A stretch of 64,000 nucleotides of DNA from Tetradesmus obliquus (taxonomy: Eukaryota; Chlorophyta; Chlorophyceae; Sphaeropleales; Scenedesmaceae). The notes under the pieces are model-generated. The model was not told the origin of the DNA. It saw only the letters and a program-made list of their open reading frames with translations, and did not search any database. A program made the translations under genes and the position numbers. Within the stretch, counting starts at the first letter, position 1. Every line of letters begins with the position of its first letter. Location of the stretch: positions 6,307,001-6,371,000 of the forward strand of contig CP126195.1 of the NCBI GenBank assembly GCA_030272155.1, given 5' to 3'. This document shows positions 52,715-64,000 of the stretch, piece after piece.

Positions 52715-54421
52715 TCAACTCACAGTGACAGGCCCGCGCCCTGGGAACCAGCCATCCCACCTGCGCTGCTCTCGTTCACTGCAACCCTCCCAGTTGATCA
52801 GCATGCCTGTGGCAATGATCTGACTAGCATTGTGCTCGCGCGATAAACAATCGCTGAGAGATATGTGCTCACATCCACCAGCTGCAGCATCATGGGTGCA
52901 AGCTTTGCTACCGTTGGTTGAGCGGAACATGCGCGCATCATACATTGCCCACCCTCCGAATGCTGCTTTCACAGGCACCACAGCATGGCCACTCAAGTGC
53001 CTGCATGTGAATGTTCCCGCACTAGAATTCTGCATGGCGCTTAAATCGCATGAACCAGGGACGAACATCACTTCGCCGTGTTTGCCGCCGTCCCTTCTAT
53101 GCTCCAGTCCAGAGGAGTCACGTAAGGCAAACAGGTCACAGTAAACCGGTGCAGATCCTGCAAGTCAGTACACAGCAGCACAGTATGGTTTGGTACGATA
53201 TGGTACAATTGTTATGCATGCGCGTGAAAGGGAGTGACAAGCTGCTTACTTTCGCGCAACTCAGAGTGATGTATTCAAGGACTTTGAACTCCGCTGTCAC
53301 AGTGGCAGTGCACCAGCCGCCACTTGTATGCATAGCGGATCGACATCACTTCTCAGATATGCTTACACATGGCAGTGGTGGTTGGTATGTTGGGATCTAG
53401 CGCAACAAACAAACTGCAATCTGGGCAAGAGGATATGTTTGTGTGTGTCAGGGCGAAGGGGAGGGGCTGCAGGTGGCGCACCTGGCGTGAAGAATGGCAC
53501 CTCTTCTTTGCCTGGTCCAAACAGGTCCTTGTACCAACCACATGCGCCGTTAGCATATAAGACGTGCCACTCACTGCCAGCGGATGGCAGCAGATCATTG
53601 ATGATGTTCACCATGTTTGGCACATCCCATGGTCAGCACATGTCCGTATCAACAGCGATAAGGTAGTCCACTGCTGCGTAATCTGGCAGGGCCGGCTGCT
53701 CTAAATACTGGTTGCGGGCTTGTGCCAGGATCTTGAGGTCTTTCTTGCCAGCTGAAGCTTGGAAGGCGACCAGTTTGGTGGTTCGATTGCTGTGGCCAGC
53801 AGTGAAGCTGTCTCCCCACGCCTTGAAAACACCGCGAGTGTCATCTTTGGAGTCATTTTCTACCAAAACAATGTGTGCTTCTTTGAAGTGCACCGCCAGC
53901 CTAGCAATGTTGGCCAGCACATATGGCAGCTCATGGGCTACATCTCTGCCAATGACGCCAAACATCACGCTGGTCTGTGCAACTGCACTTTGAGCATGGC
54001 TGCTGCTTGCTGTCCGTAGCAGATCACGCTGCTCAGCTGCATGCTCCTGAAAACAAGTGAACAAGCAAGGAGGCAGTCGCACAGCTGAATGGTTGGTTGT
54101 TGATATGGTGTGTATGCCGCGCATCTTTGAGTGCCAGTGACTGGTTAGTCCAATCTGCAGATGCTGACGTTACTAGTGCTGCGTCCGGCGAAGGTTTGCG
54201 ATCCTTACGTTTTGGTTTGCAGGTTTCGTGTTGCCTCCAGACCCGCTCGTATCTAGACTAGGAGTGGGCAGGGCTGGCAGTGGCTGGCTGCAGGACTGCA
54301 GCTTCATATTGGTCAACAGCAGCAGGAGCAGAGCCAAGCCAGATGCCACTGCCATGATAGTCTTCCATTTCTTTGCACTGTTCAGGCTATTTTTGTCTGT
54401 TTCTCGCAAACCTCCCGGCAT
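52715..54421 (-). CDS. Type II membrane glycosyltransferase-like protein with in-frame TGA
   Basis: Three exons: 54421-54209, 54046-53482 and 53157-52715. All phases match; 406 codons. Exon 1 has a short basic tail and one span (TIMAVASGLALLLLLLTNM) followed by a Pro/Ser-rich stem, typical of Golgi enzymes. The catalytic part begins MFGVIGRDVAHELPYVLANI, then HIVLVENDSKDDT, AQARNQYLE and the DxD-like YLIAVDTDMC. It goes on with PNMVNIINDLL, YANGACGWYKDLF, FGGWAMYDARMF and CEHISLSDCL. The arrangement (nucleotide-sugar fold, DxD, Cys-rich C-terminal part) is that of a glycosyltransferase; I cannot name the CAZy family. Codon 209, right after DTDMC, is TGA (53633-53635), and coding continues in the same frame. 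It stands one base from GGA (Gly). It may be a nonsense mutation, an error or a recoded stop. Neighbouring genes support a sugar-transfer role. Confidence 0.7.
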
Positions 54422-56082
54422 CCCGAGCAGCAGATATAGAATTAGCTGCCGTGACGTTTGAGGACTCTTGAGCCGAAGTAAATGCGATCGATCAACCAAG
54501 GCGACTCAACATGAACTCATAGAAGTTGATGTTGCGTTTTAACTATCAAGTAGACGGGTCCTGGGCGTTAAAATCTATGTCAGCATGGTCAGCGAGGTCA
54601 AACCGCCCGCCATGAGGATGTCACCAGAGGACGCTATCAGCAAAACGAAGCTGCTAGAATGCAGCTAAAAGTCATAATAGTCTACCTCTGCTCCTGCTGT
54701 GTAAAGATCAGGCAGCGCGTGAAAAGATAGTTGTCCATGGAGCATGCAGCGGTCTGTGGATGCTGCTCGACAGTAAGCGATCTCTATCTCGCTGGGCTAA
54801 GTCAGTTATGTGTGGTGTACAGCAGCAATATGAACAGCGGTAATTATCAGCAAATGCTGACGATGCCCTACCGGTGGTCTGGTGTCACCAGGACCTGGGA
54901 CCAGGTGCATGAAATTCATGCAAATTGTCTCATGCGATTGTGAAGTGGGTGGTTTCAAAACCATTCTGCACTTGCAACTGCAAGTTACGCAGCAGAGCAC
55001 CACACGTCCCTGCAACAGGATGCTAAGCAATTCAAACAGCCGTATGTAATTGATGAGCCTGGGCACACATCAGAGTTACCACGCAACTTGGGTCACTCAA
55101 CAAGGGCTTGACTGGTAGGAAAATAATCACGTACGACATGGCGGCAACAATTAAATGCATGATCTGACAATACATGTGAGATTGTTAATCAGTTTGTACT
55201 ATGCAGTGCCTGACAGCTGCAGCAGCGATGAGATTTACAGGCTCTGTATGGAACAGATCCATGCTCGCGCACGGGTACTAATTCATTGGATGCTCATGAG
55301 GGAAATAGAGCGACAAATGACACAAACCAAGCAGATAACAATGCAGTGCTCATGGCCTCGCAAGTGTGCTCTGCTCTACTCATACCAACATGGGGTAGGA
55401 CTCCTAACCAAAGCTGGTATGACCTACCAGCCTACCATGGAAGCGCTTGCCAAAGATTAATTACATATACAAAGCAGCATCCTTTGTTTGAAAAGCTCCG
55501 CTGCAGGTGGTGCTTACCTGGGGCCCTATGGCCAGCCATGGCACCAGTGCCAGCCAGCTGTGGCAGCTGCAGTGCCAAAAACTGTGTGCGGGGTGGCACA
55601 GCATCACTGTGGCAACAAGTTAAAAACGTATGTTTATGCATAGACATCAGCGTCATATGGGTTATCTCGGATACATTCTGTCAGCTCACGTTAGTGACAC
55701 CCTTGTAGCTGTTGTAACAACCAGTGCTCACTGGTGCTACTGCATCTGCAGTTAATGCCTGGTGCTGGCAGTAACTTGACATGAACAAGAGGTTTGCCGA
55801 TAAGTCTTGAACGAGTGGCTTGTTCGCAGCAGTGCTTGGTGCCTGAGCTTGCATCCTCATCCATCCTCTCGCAGCACGTTCTCCTGTCGATTGATGTACC
55901 TATGATGCAAAAGCATGTCTTCGTTCGTGACTGAGTCGCAGCAGAGGCTCAACTTTGTCGAAGCAAACCTAAAGCAGCACAGGGACAGCAGTAAGAGGAC
56001 CAACCAACTGCCACCAAACGCTTTCAGAGGCAGGCCTAGGCAGCGGGTACATACAAGTGACGATGGTGTGGAGTAAAACGAA
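54422..56082. other. 1.7-kb stretch without a firm gene
   Basis: This includes the promoter side of the glycosyltransferase gene. A minus-strand open frame at 55857-56087 has one hydrophobic segment (SWLVLLLLSLCCFRF) but no ATG and no supported splice sites. A plus-strand frame at 55286-55708 shows no family. I call neither a gene. Confidence 0.35.
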
Positions 56083-57928
56083 GACACCTGGGCAGAACTG
56101 GACGTGTGTCATGGCGACAGTGAGCACCAGCGGCGTGTGCAGCAGCAGCGGCTCAATTGGGATGCACGCAGGCCTGCCAACATCAACAGCCTGCAGCAGT
56201 ACGAGGCATGCCAGCAGTCTGAGGACCAGCTGAAGCAGCGGGAGAGTCTTGTGCAGCTGATGAACGAGCGCATGGTGGTAGCGCTCTCACGTCACTGGTG
56301 CTGCGGCAGCGGTGTGATCAGAGTGCACGGCGGTGACACCTGCATAACAGCTGGCAGCAGCAGGTCAGTTGCCTGCCACATGCTGGGCGCCAGCTTCTGG
56401 CTGTCAGTGCCAACTGTCACGTGCGACGCATGTGGCACCACATGGGAGCTCAGCCCTGCCGCAGCTGGCTGCTGGGGGAGCAGTCCTGTTGTGCCCAACA
56501 CCTGGTTTGACAAGCAGCTCCTGGAGTTCTACAGGCACCTGGTGCTTCCGGGTGGCCTCAGCACGGCACATTTGCAGGTGCCTGCAATGCTGTTGCTGTG
56601 GTCATAGATGGTGCCACCGCAGCAGCAGCAGCGTCAGCAGCATGCCCAACTGGCCGAGGCGCAGTTTCAACCATTGACCAACGGTGAGCATCGCTAATGC
56701 AGCGCTTGCACGCTAGCGATGCTGTGCGCTGTGTGGGGTTGCAATTACTTGAAGCTCACACCATCTGCTTGTTTCCGTGCTTTGCGCCTGGTCGTGTGCT
56801 GTGTTCTGCAGGTCAACTACGTGCGTGTGGACCAGCAGCGCAGGGGGCTGCTGCAGATGCAGCAGCACGCCACAATTCTGGCTGTGGCCCTGCCTGGCAG
56901 GGAGGGGCGCTCGCTGCACGCGCGCGGGCAGGACGCCCCACGCCTACAGAAGCTTGCGGAGAAGCTGGGTGCACTGATGACCAAGCTGGACATCAGGGCG
57001 CCACTGCAGCCTGGCAGCGCTGAGTACAAGCAGGGCCTGGCTGCTCTGCCGGATGAGCAGCTGAAGAGCTTGCAGGCACACGTGGAGAAGAATGTGTCTG
57101 CGCTTGCTGTGTTGGCATACGAGCGACAGCAGCAGGGCACAGCAAGCAGCATACCCCGCTCGCAGCGCAAACAGGCGCAGAGCAGGCGCAAGCGTGTGCG
57201 GCAGCTGGTGGCGATGCTGCACACTTGGCAGGTGGTGGACGCGCCCGGCAGTGATGCAGTGCAGCTGCTGCCTGCAGTTTGGACAGAGGCTGAGGTGACC
57301 AAGCTGTTCAAGGGCGAGTACCCGTGGCGGGGGGGAGCAGGTCTGGCGCAGTTGCAGCAGTTCTGGCAGAGCGCTTCAGCGACGTTTGCGCAGAGGTAAG
57401 AGCAGAAGGCATGCAAATGGCAGGAGCGTAGCCGATTTGCTGCTTAGCCAGGTGCTTAGTGTCAAGCGCCAAAGTCGCTGCGTGCCAGAAGCGCAAGCAT
57501 GCATCAGATTATTTTGCGATAGCTTTTGTGCACTCTTGTGCTGGTTTACAAGCGCTCATGTGCTGCCACATTTCTGCTTGTATGGTTTGATTCTGCCATT
57601 GCAGATGGCCCGCACCATCGAGAAGCTGGTGCTGCAGCGCTTTGAGCGAGAGCGCACGCAGCAGTACTTCCTGTACGTGAAGAACGTCTGCCTGGAAGCA
57701 AGCCGCTCGCGGCAAGAGGCAGCGGATGAGCTGCATGCGAGCATGGCAGGGTGCATGCCAGATGGCCCATGGTGTAATGCCATCGCTGGCTGCACTGTTG
57801 CAGTGAAACACGTGCTGGAGAAGGCAGCTGTGCACGGTGCTGTGGCAGTGCTGCTGCAGCGCAGCGCCGCAAAGCACCATGATTGGTATGAAGCAACAGT
57901 GACTAGGTTTGAGGGGCTGAGCGGGTGA
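56083..57928 (+). pseudogene. KDZ-type transposase remnant without catalytic core
   Basis: The left part (about 56083-56577) matches the cysteine-cluster (CxC) region that precedes KDZ transposase domains: YEACQQSEDQLKQRESLVQL, MNERM, then VTCDACGTTWELSPAAAGCW and TWFDKQLLEFYRHLVLPGGL. The right part (56815-57398) resembles the KDZ C-terminal coiled region (VNYVRVDQQRRGLLQMQQHA, RSQRKQAQSRRKRVRQLVAM). Between them only about 240 bp remain, far too little for the KDZ DDE catalytic domain. Phases do not match at 56.7 kb or between 57398 and the last block (57604-57928), and stops interrupt the joins. This is best read as an internally deleted, decaying Kyakuja/Dileera/Zisupton-type element. Its ends were not found. 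Confidence 0.6.
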
Positions 57929-60900
57929 AGCTCTGCCCTGCGGCCCATGGCGGGGTGACATGGCCCCAGTGCAGTACAACAGGTATCACGCGGGTAGATG
58001 TATTTCGTGTGTATGTCACTCTACTGTTGTAAAGTGCCATGGCCATACTGGAAGCGCTCCGTTGTAGCACTTGTGATAGTGCAGCGTACAGTTGACGTGG
58101 CGCACTGCATCTCCCAGTGGCCATCTGCTACTGCATGCGTTGACATGATCGTACGTCAACTGAGGGTGTAACAGTACAGTTGTATGTGCACTCCTCACCG
58201 TGACCTAGGCTAGCTGTCTAGGTTGCTCAAGTTGGGCAGCAGTCACCTTTATAGTTGGCATGCTGGCCAGGAGGGGCACGCCTTCAGAGCATGATGAACA
58301 ATGGAAAGGCCCTTGCAAGGGCTCAATAGAGTCAACTATGCAATGGGTAACATGAAGGATGAGGTTGATGAAATATTCAGTTATGCAATGAGCTGCAGTG
58401 CAGCGGCCTGGCCTGCGCAGCGCCTCAGCTGACTGCAGCCAAGCGCTTGGCCTACTGGCTAATATGCACTGTCATAGGAGCTGAACCCACAGCCGGCCAG
58501 GCCACACTGCATTGAGCAGTGTTGGCATGATGGGTCACTGGCTGAGGCACACTGACACCCTGAGGCATCTTTCTTCGGCACTGACAGCATTGCTGCACTA
58601 GCGCAGTGATGGCGAGCCAGCTGACTATTGTCAGGCATGTACAGCTAAGGCACTGCAGAAAGGCGGTTACTTTCTGTTGCTGCTGTGTCCTGAGAGGTAC
58701 TGCATTCTGATGCAAGCATGCAACTGTCCTTGAACGACACACCTGCACCTAGGATTGTGTATGTAGATGGCAGCAGCATAGCTCAAGCCGGACAGTTCAA
58801 CTATAACGTGCAAGAACTATCTGACAAAGACATGAAGCTGACCTTGTTATGCGCCGCTGCTGTGCGCACAACACCATGCAATGCGTAACATCGCACATTA
58901 GCAGCAGTGTGACTGCATTTCAATCAATTTTGCGCGGGACTATTTAGTACCGGGATAGAGGCCAGCAGCAACGTGGTGCGGCACTGCAAAGCACACACAT
59001 ACCATCCAGCACAAATAGGCCATCCAGCGCAAACGTGGCAGGCCTACTCAGGCTCAGGCCAACAACGATGATGCCGCATGACGATTGCAGGCGCACTCGC
59101 TTGGCGTTGTTGCTGTCGGTATGAGTTGCGCCATTGCCATTCTCCATCTCTCAATAAAACGCAGACATGTGTGGAATAAACCTGGTTCTGCAGTCGTGGC
59201 TAGTGCTGGTCAGCATCAGCAGGTGGTCACTTGGTGTTTGGTACAACACTTGTACCCCACTGGGGGCTTCTGTTGCACATGCATTGCGCCTCTATAAGCA
59301 TCAAGCCCACAGGCGCATGGAGTGGGTTACAGACAGCGCAGCCATGCTGCCGCCAACAATTGAAATCAGCATCAAGACAGGGCACATGCGTATACTGTTG
59401 AATGTCAGACATAGTGCTTCGAGTGCGCCAGCAACGTCCATTGCTGACCTCACTGAGATCCAAATGAGCCACCTGCACACACCTGCTTTGAAAGCTCTTC
59501 ATTGGTTGCGCACAACAACATCTTGTATAAAAATGAGTCTAAACACCCACCGAGGCCCGAGGGCAACAATGGATGCATGACTGCGCTTTCAAGTTACCAG
59601 CGCTATTCTTTGATTTGCCATGTAGGTTGTACACCGCGATGCTGTGTGACGAGGGCGGCCATCACACCCCGGCCCCGCTAACGCGCTCTGTGTACTACAC
59701 AGATTGCTGGTGTGTACAGGTTGCCGTTGCACGTACACGTGTGCGGCAACCCGCACACACCAGCAATGATGGTGCAACCTTTGGTGTCCGTGTGCAGCAC
59801 ACGAGCGACGACAAGGCGAGGGCGCCAGAGGCTGAGTAGCACCGGCCTGCAGCAGAGGCTGTATGTTGAGGTGTGCTGGCACCTCCACTCATTGTGTAAG
59901 GGCAGCAAGTGTTGTTGGGCTGTGTGAAGAAATCTGCTGCAGATGCAGCATTGACAGCCTTGCTGCCCTAAATTTATACAGCGCACACAGCCCGCCCAGG
60001 TGCGGCAGGGCAGGCGGCACCAAGGACAGTGACAACAGTCTGCAGTGTCAAGCAACTCTCCAGCTCACAATCAACATGTTACGTTACCCTTGAAGCCACA
60101 AAAATGTTGTCATCAGCAGCTACCAGTCTGTTGCACGCCACGCCAACTGTTTGCCGTGTGCAACACTGTCAACACAACCACACCGCCGGCGAAGCCATAA
60201 AAGCACTGTGTAAAGGGACTGCCTGGGTGTGCAAACACTACATGTTCTACATGGGCAGCAACCGCAGCAGCCTTGTAGTCACACTGCAACAATGCGCCTT
60301 CTACAGCGGCCACACGCGCAGAGCAGCCTGAAGCCAGTCAGCCACTCAACTCGAGCCTGCTTGTACTGCAGTCAATCACCGCCACAACACCAAAGGTTCG
60401 CCTTGAACAGCTGCGTGCTATCGCCTGTTTGCACAAGCACATATGCACACAAAGAAACCGTTCATGCTACATATGCAGCGAAGTCACAAGTTGCTTTGCT
60501 GCACGTGCTGCCATGCAGCCGGTGTTGTGCACACTTGAACAGATAACACAAACTCCAAACGAGCCCACCACACCAGAGCGCCCATGCGCATGCACCGTCT
60601 GCGTGCATGCGTATCAAAGTAAAACATGTACTGCATGTAACACCAAGCCCTTGGACAGAGGCAGCAGCACCACACAGTGAGCTTGCAGCATTCTCAAGAG
60701 TATAGTTGCTGCTACAACATGCATGCACAACACATCTAGGAAGTTACGCAAGAAAGCTGAAGGCACTAGCTCTGCATGTTGCATTTTTCAACAACGCCAG
60801 CGCAGCCTGAGCACCTACTGCTTGTGCACATATCAGAACCTGTGGCAACAGCACGCCACCCACACCGCAGCAGCTGCACAAGATGGCCTGCTGCACATCA

Positions 60901-61248
60901 TCAGTCATATTACGTTGTCGCAGCATATATACTTGGCCCATCATCATAGACAGTGTGACCATGCATGCCAAGTGTCACCACCACTGCCATGTTGGTAGCT
61001 TTTGTAAGGTAACTCAGCTGACCACTGAGTGCTGTGCTTGCGCTCACAATTGATTGTGAACACTGCGCTGTTGCCAGTGACACACCGCTGCTGCACTGAC
61101 AGCAACACATGGAGGGATTTGGGAAGCCACTCTCCCAAACCTACACCAACGCATGCATCCAGGGTGCAACATTCCCAACAGCAACGCCTGCCTGACCCGG
61201 CCACAACCTCGCGCTTCACACCAACTGTGCGCTAGGAGCGCACATGAG
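57929..61248. other. 3.3-kb stretch without a firm gene
   Basis: Two open frames start at ATG codons close together and head apart: minus 59147 (MENGNGATHTDSNNAKRVRL, ending at a GTATGT donor near 58987) and plus 59167 (MCGINLVLQSWLVLVSISRW, 137 codons). Neither has a recognisable family. A Cys-rich plus-strand frame at 60429-60680 (CYICSEVTSC) is also unassigned. The region is lower in GC than the genes and may be intergenic or hold a rapidly evolving gene. Confidence 0.35.
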
Positions 61249-62911
61249 CTACTGCAGCCCAATCTTCTGTGTGCTGAGTGCGGTCCGCCCCTTGGCCAAC
61301 GCAGCCACAAGACGGCCCGGCGGCGGCTTGCACACGCCCAGGAGGCGCTCAGCATAGTCCAGGTCGTCCTCGACAGCTTGGATGCCACTGGCGCTCCCGC
61401 TTGCTGCCTTGCTGCGGCCCAGCTCCAGCTGGTGCAGCATTCCCTCCACGTTGATGCCCTGCAATTCATATGCCGCAGAACCCCTCAGAAACATCTCAGC
61501 AGACAACAGACAACACGCAAGCAAGCTGCTTGCAGAAGACCACAAAACATGCATTGCAAGGAACCAACACATGTTCAGGCTCTACGCACCAGTCCATCGC
61601 ATGGCAGCTGCTGCACCATCTTCTTTTGAGCGACAGTGGCAGGAGCAGGCACCTCAACCGGCAGCGCTGCACGCTGGGATGCCTTGACAGCCTTGTCTGT
61701 TGCTGCCGCAGCTGACGGGCTCTGGCTGTTGCCCAGCACAGCCAGCACGGCCTGCTTGGCACCTGCTGTTGCCTTCCTCTGCTGGCGGCGTGGGCCAGCT
61801 GAGGCACGGCTTGCAGCTGCCTCCTGTTCCTGCTGCTGCTGCTCCTCTGCTCCTGCTGCTGCACCTGCTGCTGCTGCTCCTGCTGCTGCTGCTCCTGGTG
61901 CTGCGCCTGTTGCTGCTGGTCCTGTGGCAACACACAGGGCCGGATAAGCACCAGCCAATATTCAGCAGCACAGCAGCACGACAGCAGGGGCGGCAACAAG
62001 CAGCATCAGCTCCAGAACAACATGCAAAAGGAATCTAAACTTGATGAATATGGGATCCTGACATTCTGGTTGTTCATGCAGCATCAAGAGCACCAACTCA
62101 ATGGCAAGAGCAGCGGCATCATGGCATGCAAGTATACTGAAGCAGTGGAGCAAGCTAAATGGCCTGCATGCGACAAACCGAAGCAACTTGGGGCAGCCTC
62201 AAAACGCCAAGCCCCGCAAGCTAGCAGCGCGCGGCTGCACATGAGTTCACCTACCTGTGACCAGAACTGCGGGTGCAGCTCTTCCAGAACCTCGCTGAAC
62301 AGCCTGCGCAGTGCTGCTGAGCCAGTCTCGCGGTCCAGGCTCCAGCCAGTCTGCTCCTCCACGGCTGTGCGCACCTGGCCCTTGGTGATCTCGGCCAGAC
62401 AGCCGTCAGCCTGCGCACCTGGGGTACAAGGGTTGAGCAGTGGCGAGCACAGGTGGGAGCAGCAGACAACACCAGATCAGGGGTATCCCAAGTGCTAGCA
62501 GCGGCGTTTGAGCAGACTCTGCTCACCTCAAAGCAGGCACGTTCCTTATTGGTGCTTCACAGCACAGCAACTGCCATGTTGACCGACACGCACCACCAGC
62601 TTTTCAACGCATTGATATGGTTTTTTTGAACATGCACAACCCATACAAGCATACTGCAACAGCTTCAGGCAGTTACATCTGCATTCTTGTGCACGCCTGA
62701 TACCTGCACCCATGCATCACACGTACACATTCTGCTGGCAAACCCACCAGTGAGCACTGCCATGACTGCTTCGCGCATGCCGCCACACGCGTTTGCAACA
62801 ACCTCGTTGACCTCCTGCAGAACTGCTGCATCATCGGCGCTCTGCTGCTGCTGCTCTGCATGCTCTGCTGCGCGACGGCTGCCAGTCTGCTGCAGGCGCC
62901 GCAGCCGCCGT

Positions 62912-62980
<69 letters not shown>

Positions 62981-63959
62981 TCGTCCTCTGCGTCTGCTTC
63001 TCCTTCCTCCGCTGTCTCCGCCTCACTGCACAATTCACTGTCAGCGTCACTGCTGGCGTCCTGCTCCAGCTGCTGCCCCTGAACATCGTGCTCAGCACTG
63101 TCTTCGCCACCTGTGAGGAGCAGAGTAGTGCAGCAATGCAGAAGCAGCAGCACACGGGAAGGTGAGACCCACGCAGGTGCTTTCAGGCACAACAGTGGGG
63201 GGACAGTAGCTTCATACAGTGCAGCATGATAGTGTTTGATGGGGTTGATGCACATCCATGCGCTGCAAAGGAACACACGAGAATTGCTGCAATAGGCACA
63301 GCCCTTGCGGGGACGCTCCAGTGTACCACCGCACCTGAGACAAGTTCCTGGTACTTGGCCTCCAGGCGATCGTCTTCCCAGCCCGTCATTTCTATCAGCG
63401 CGCCAAGGATGGCACCTGCCTGCTGCTTTGTCACCCCCTGGAACACAGTGCGCAGCTTGCCATTCAGGCCAAGCGGAAAGTGCACGAACACCACCGCGTC
63501 AGTAGCCCCACCAGGAGCAGCTCGCAGCTTCATGCTGCGCCTCTGCACACCCGTATGCAGACGTGCCCTCAGGTTGCTGATGTTCAGCTGTTTCTTGGTC
63601 TTCTTCTGGCTTCTGGCCTGACACCGCCCATGGCTAGCAGCAGCGGCACTGCCACCTGATGCTGGTTCCTGCTCAGCAACACTGCCCGTCTCAGACTGGT
63701 TACTGCGCTGGCGCGGCTGCTTAGCTGGGTGCTGCTGCTGCTGTTGCTTCTTCTTCTTCTGCTGTTTGCCAAGCGCCTGTGCTGCAGCCTTGGTGAGTTT
63801 CGCCAGCTGCGGATATGTCAAACCCGTGGTATTTAGTCCCAAGCATTGAGTGTTGACATCAACAGAGTTCGCGCTGCAAGCTGAGCAGGTAGCATTTGTC
63901 AACCAACTGCCTGCAGCCCACCTTCTTGCTTGCTGGCGCGCGCTGCTGCGCTTCGTCAT
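61249..63959 (-). CDS. Poly-Gln nuclear-type protein with DEK_C-like domain
   Basis: Supported exons: 63959-63335, 63110-62748, 62418-62255, about 61921-61590, and 61458-61249. Phases match at the first two junctions and the last. Between 62255 and 61921 the favoured frames differ by one base, so a small exon is missing from the model or the Gln-rich alternative frame is used. Exon 1 is Lys/Gln-rich with a basic KKTKKQLNISNLRARL, then a conserved-looking VVFVHFPLGLNGKLRTVFQG, and GVTKQQAGAILGALIEMTGW. Exon 2 is acidic (DADSELCSEAETAEEGEADA), then has about 22 Gln encoded by CAG (62917-62977). Exon 3 reads AEITKGQVRTAVEEQTGWSL and LFSEVLEELHP, the pattern of a DEK_C domain found in chromatin proteins. 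The last exon ends GINVEGMLHQLELGRSK and YAERLLGVCKPP. A chromatin or transcription role is likely, not proven. Confidence 0.55.
62917..62977. repeat. Coding (CAG)n tract, poly-Gln
   Basis: About 20 pure CTG units on the plus strand are read as CAG (Gln) in exon 2 of the DEK_C-like gene. It is one of the few long trinucleotide tracts here that is clearly translated. Confidence 0.9.
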
Positions 63960-64000
63960 CGTTACAAGAGTAAAAATATAAAGTCAGGCACTTATGCGTT

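Noticed and set aside
53136..53333. Minus-strand open frame within the glycosyltransferase gene
   Set aside because: It lies in the intron between 53482 and 53157; the direct splice gives FFTPG joined to SAPVYCDLFALRD in phase, which reads as continuous protein.
53633..53635. Selenocysteine at the in-frame TGA
   Set aside because: Green algae do make selenoproteins, but the position (after DTDMC in a glycosyltransferase) is not a known Sec site, and I could not show a SECIS hairpin downstream. A Gly codon hit by one mutation is simpler.
39836..53635. A changed genetic code that would explain the in-frame TAA and TGA
   Set aside because: TAA ends the WecD-WecE gene, TGA ends the PTA, NTF2-like and FkbM-like genes, and TAG ends several others, so all three are used as normal stops.

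Overview
This window looks like a gene-rich stretch of nuclear DNA from a green alga, probably a chlorophycean of the Scenedesmus or Volvox kind. The reasons are: many short exons with GT-AG introns; abundant CTG/CAG trinucleotide runs; GC-rich codon use with long Ala, Gln and Ser runs; a chloroplast transit peptide on a SET-domain methyltransferase; a bacterial-type phosphate acetyltransferase with an organelle-type leader; and KDZ and hAT transposon remains. The assignment is inference. No rRNA, tRNA or CRISPR array was seen.

Left part (1-42 kb). A minus-strand SDR-MDR bifunctional oxidoreductase (243-6130, 3' end outside the window) is divergent from a plus-strand NTF2/SnoaL-like protein (6606-9002). 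Then come a plastid SET-domain (Rubisco LSMT-like) methyltransferase (11253-14633), a small secreted Cys-rich protein (15340-17164), a minus-strand ADP-ribosylglycohydrolase (18224-22213), a 17-exon phosphate acetyltransferase spread over 14.5 kb (23008-37541), and a type II membrane FkbM-like protein (39575-41535). Exon borders were worked out by hand. Except where stated, reading phases match across every junction.

The most striking property of this left part is that most of these genes carry short tandem copies of their own exon edges. Copies of an exon start, with its AG, lie upstream of the exon; copies of an exon end, with its GT, lie downstream; copies of the last coding codons plus stop lie in the 3' flank. 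I count about thirty such sets, with 2 to 9 copies each. I know of no described repeat class that fits.

Right part (42-64 kb). This part has almost no exon-edge copies. It contains a 1052-bp hAT-type MITE with an 8-bp target duplication (43227-44278) and a probable glycan-synthesis cluster. The cluster has a nucleotide-sugar transporter (45132-46734, minus), a gene fusing bacterial WecD(RffC)-like acetyltransferase to WecE(RffA)-like aminotransferase (47331-51136, plus), a possible Cys-rich membrane protein (51299-52345, minus) and a Golgi-type glycosyltransferase with an in-frame TGA (52715-54421, minus). After it come a KDZ transposase remnant lacking its catalytic core (56083-57928, plus) and a poly-Gln protein with a DEK_C-like domain (61249-63959, minus). 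The WecD and WecE activities make dTDP-4-acetamido-4,6-dideoxygalactose in enterobacteria. Next to a transporter and a glycosyltransferase, they suggest that this alga makes such a sugar and moves it into the Golgi. That link is inference from gene context.
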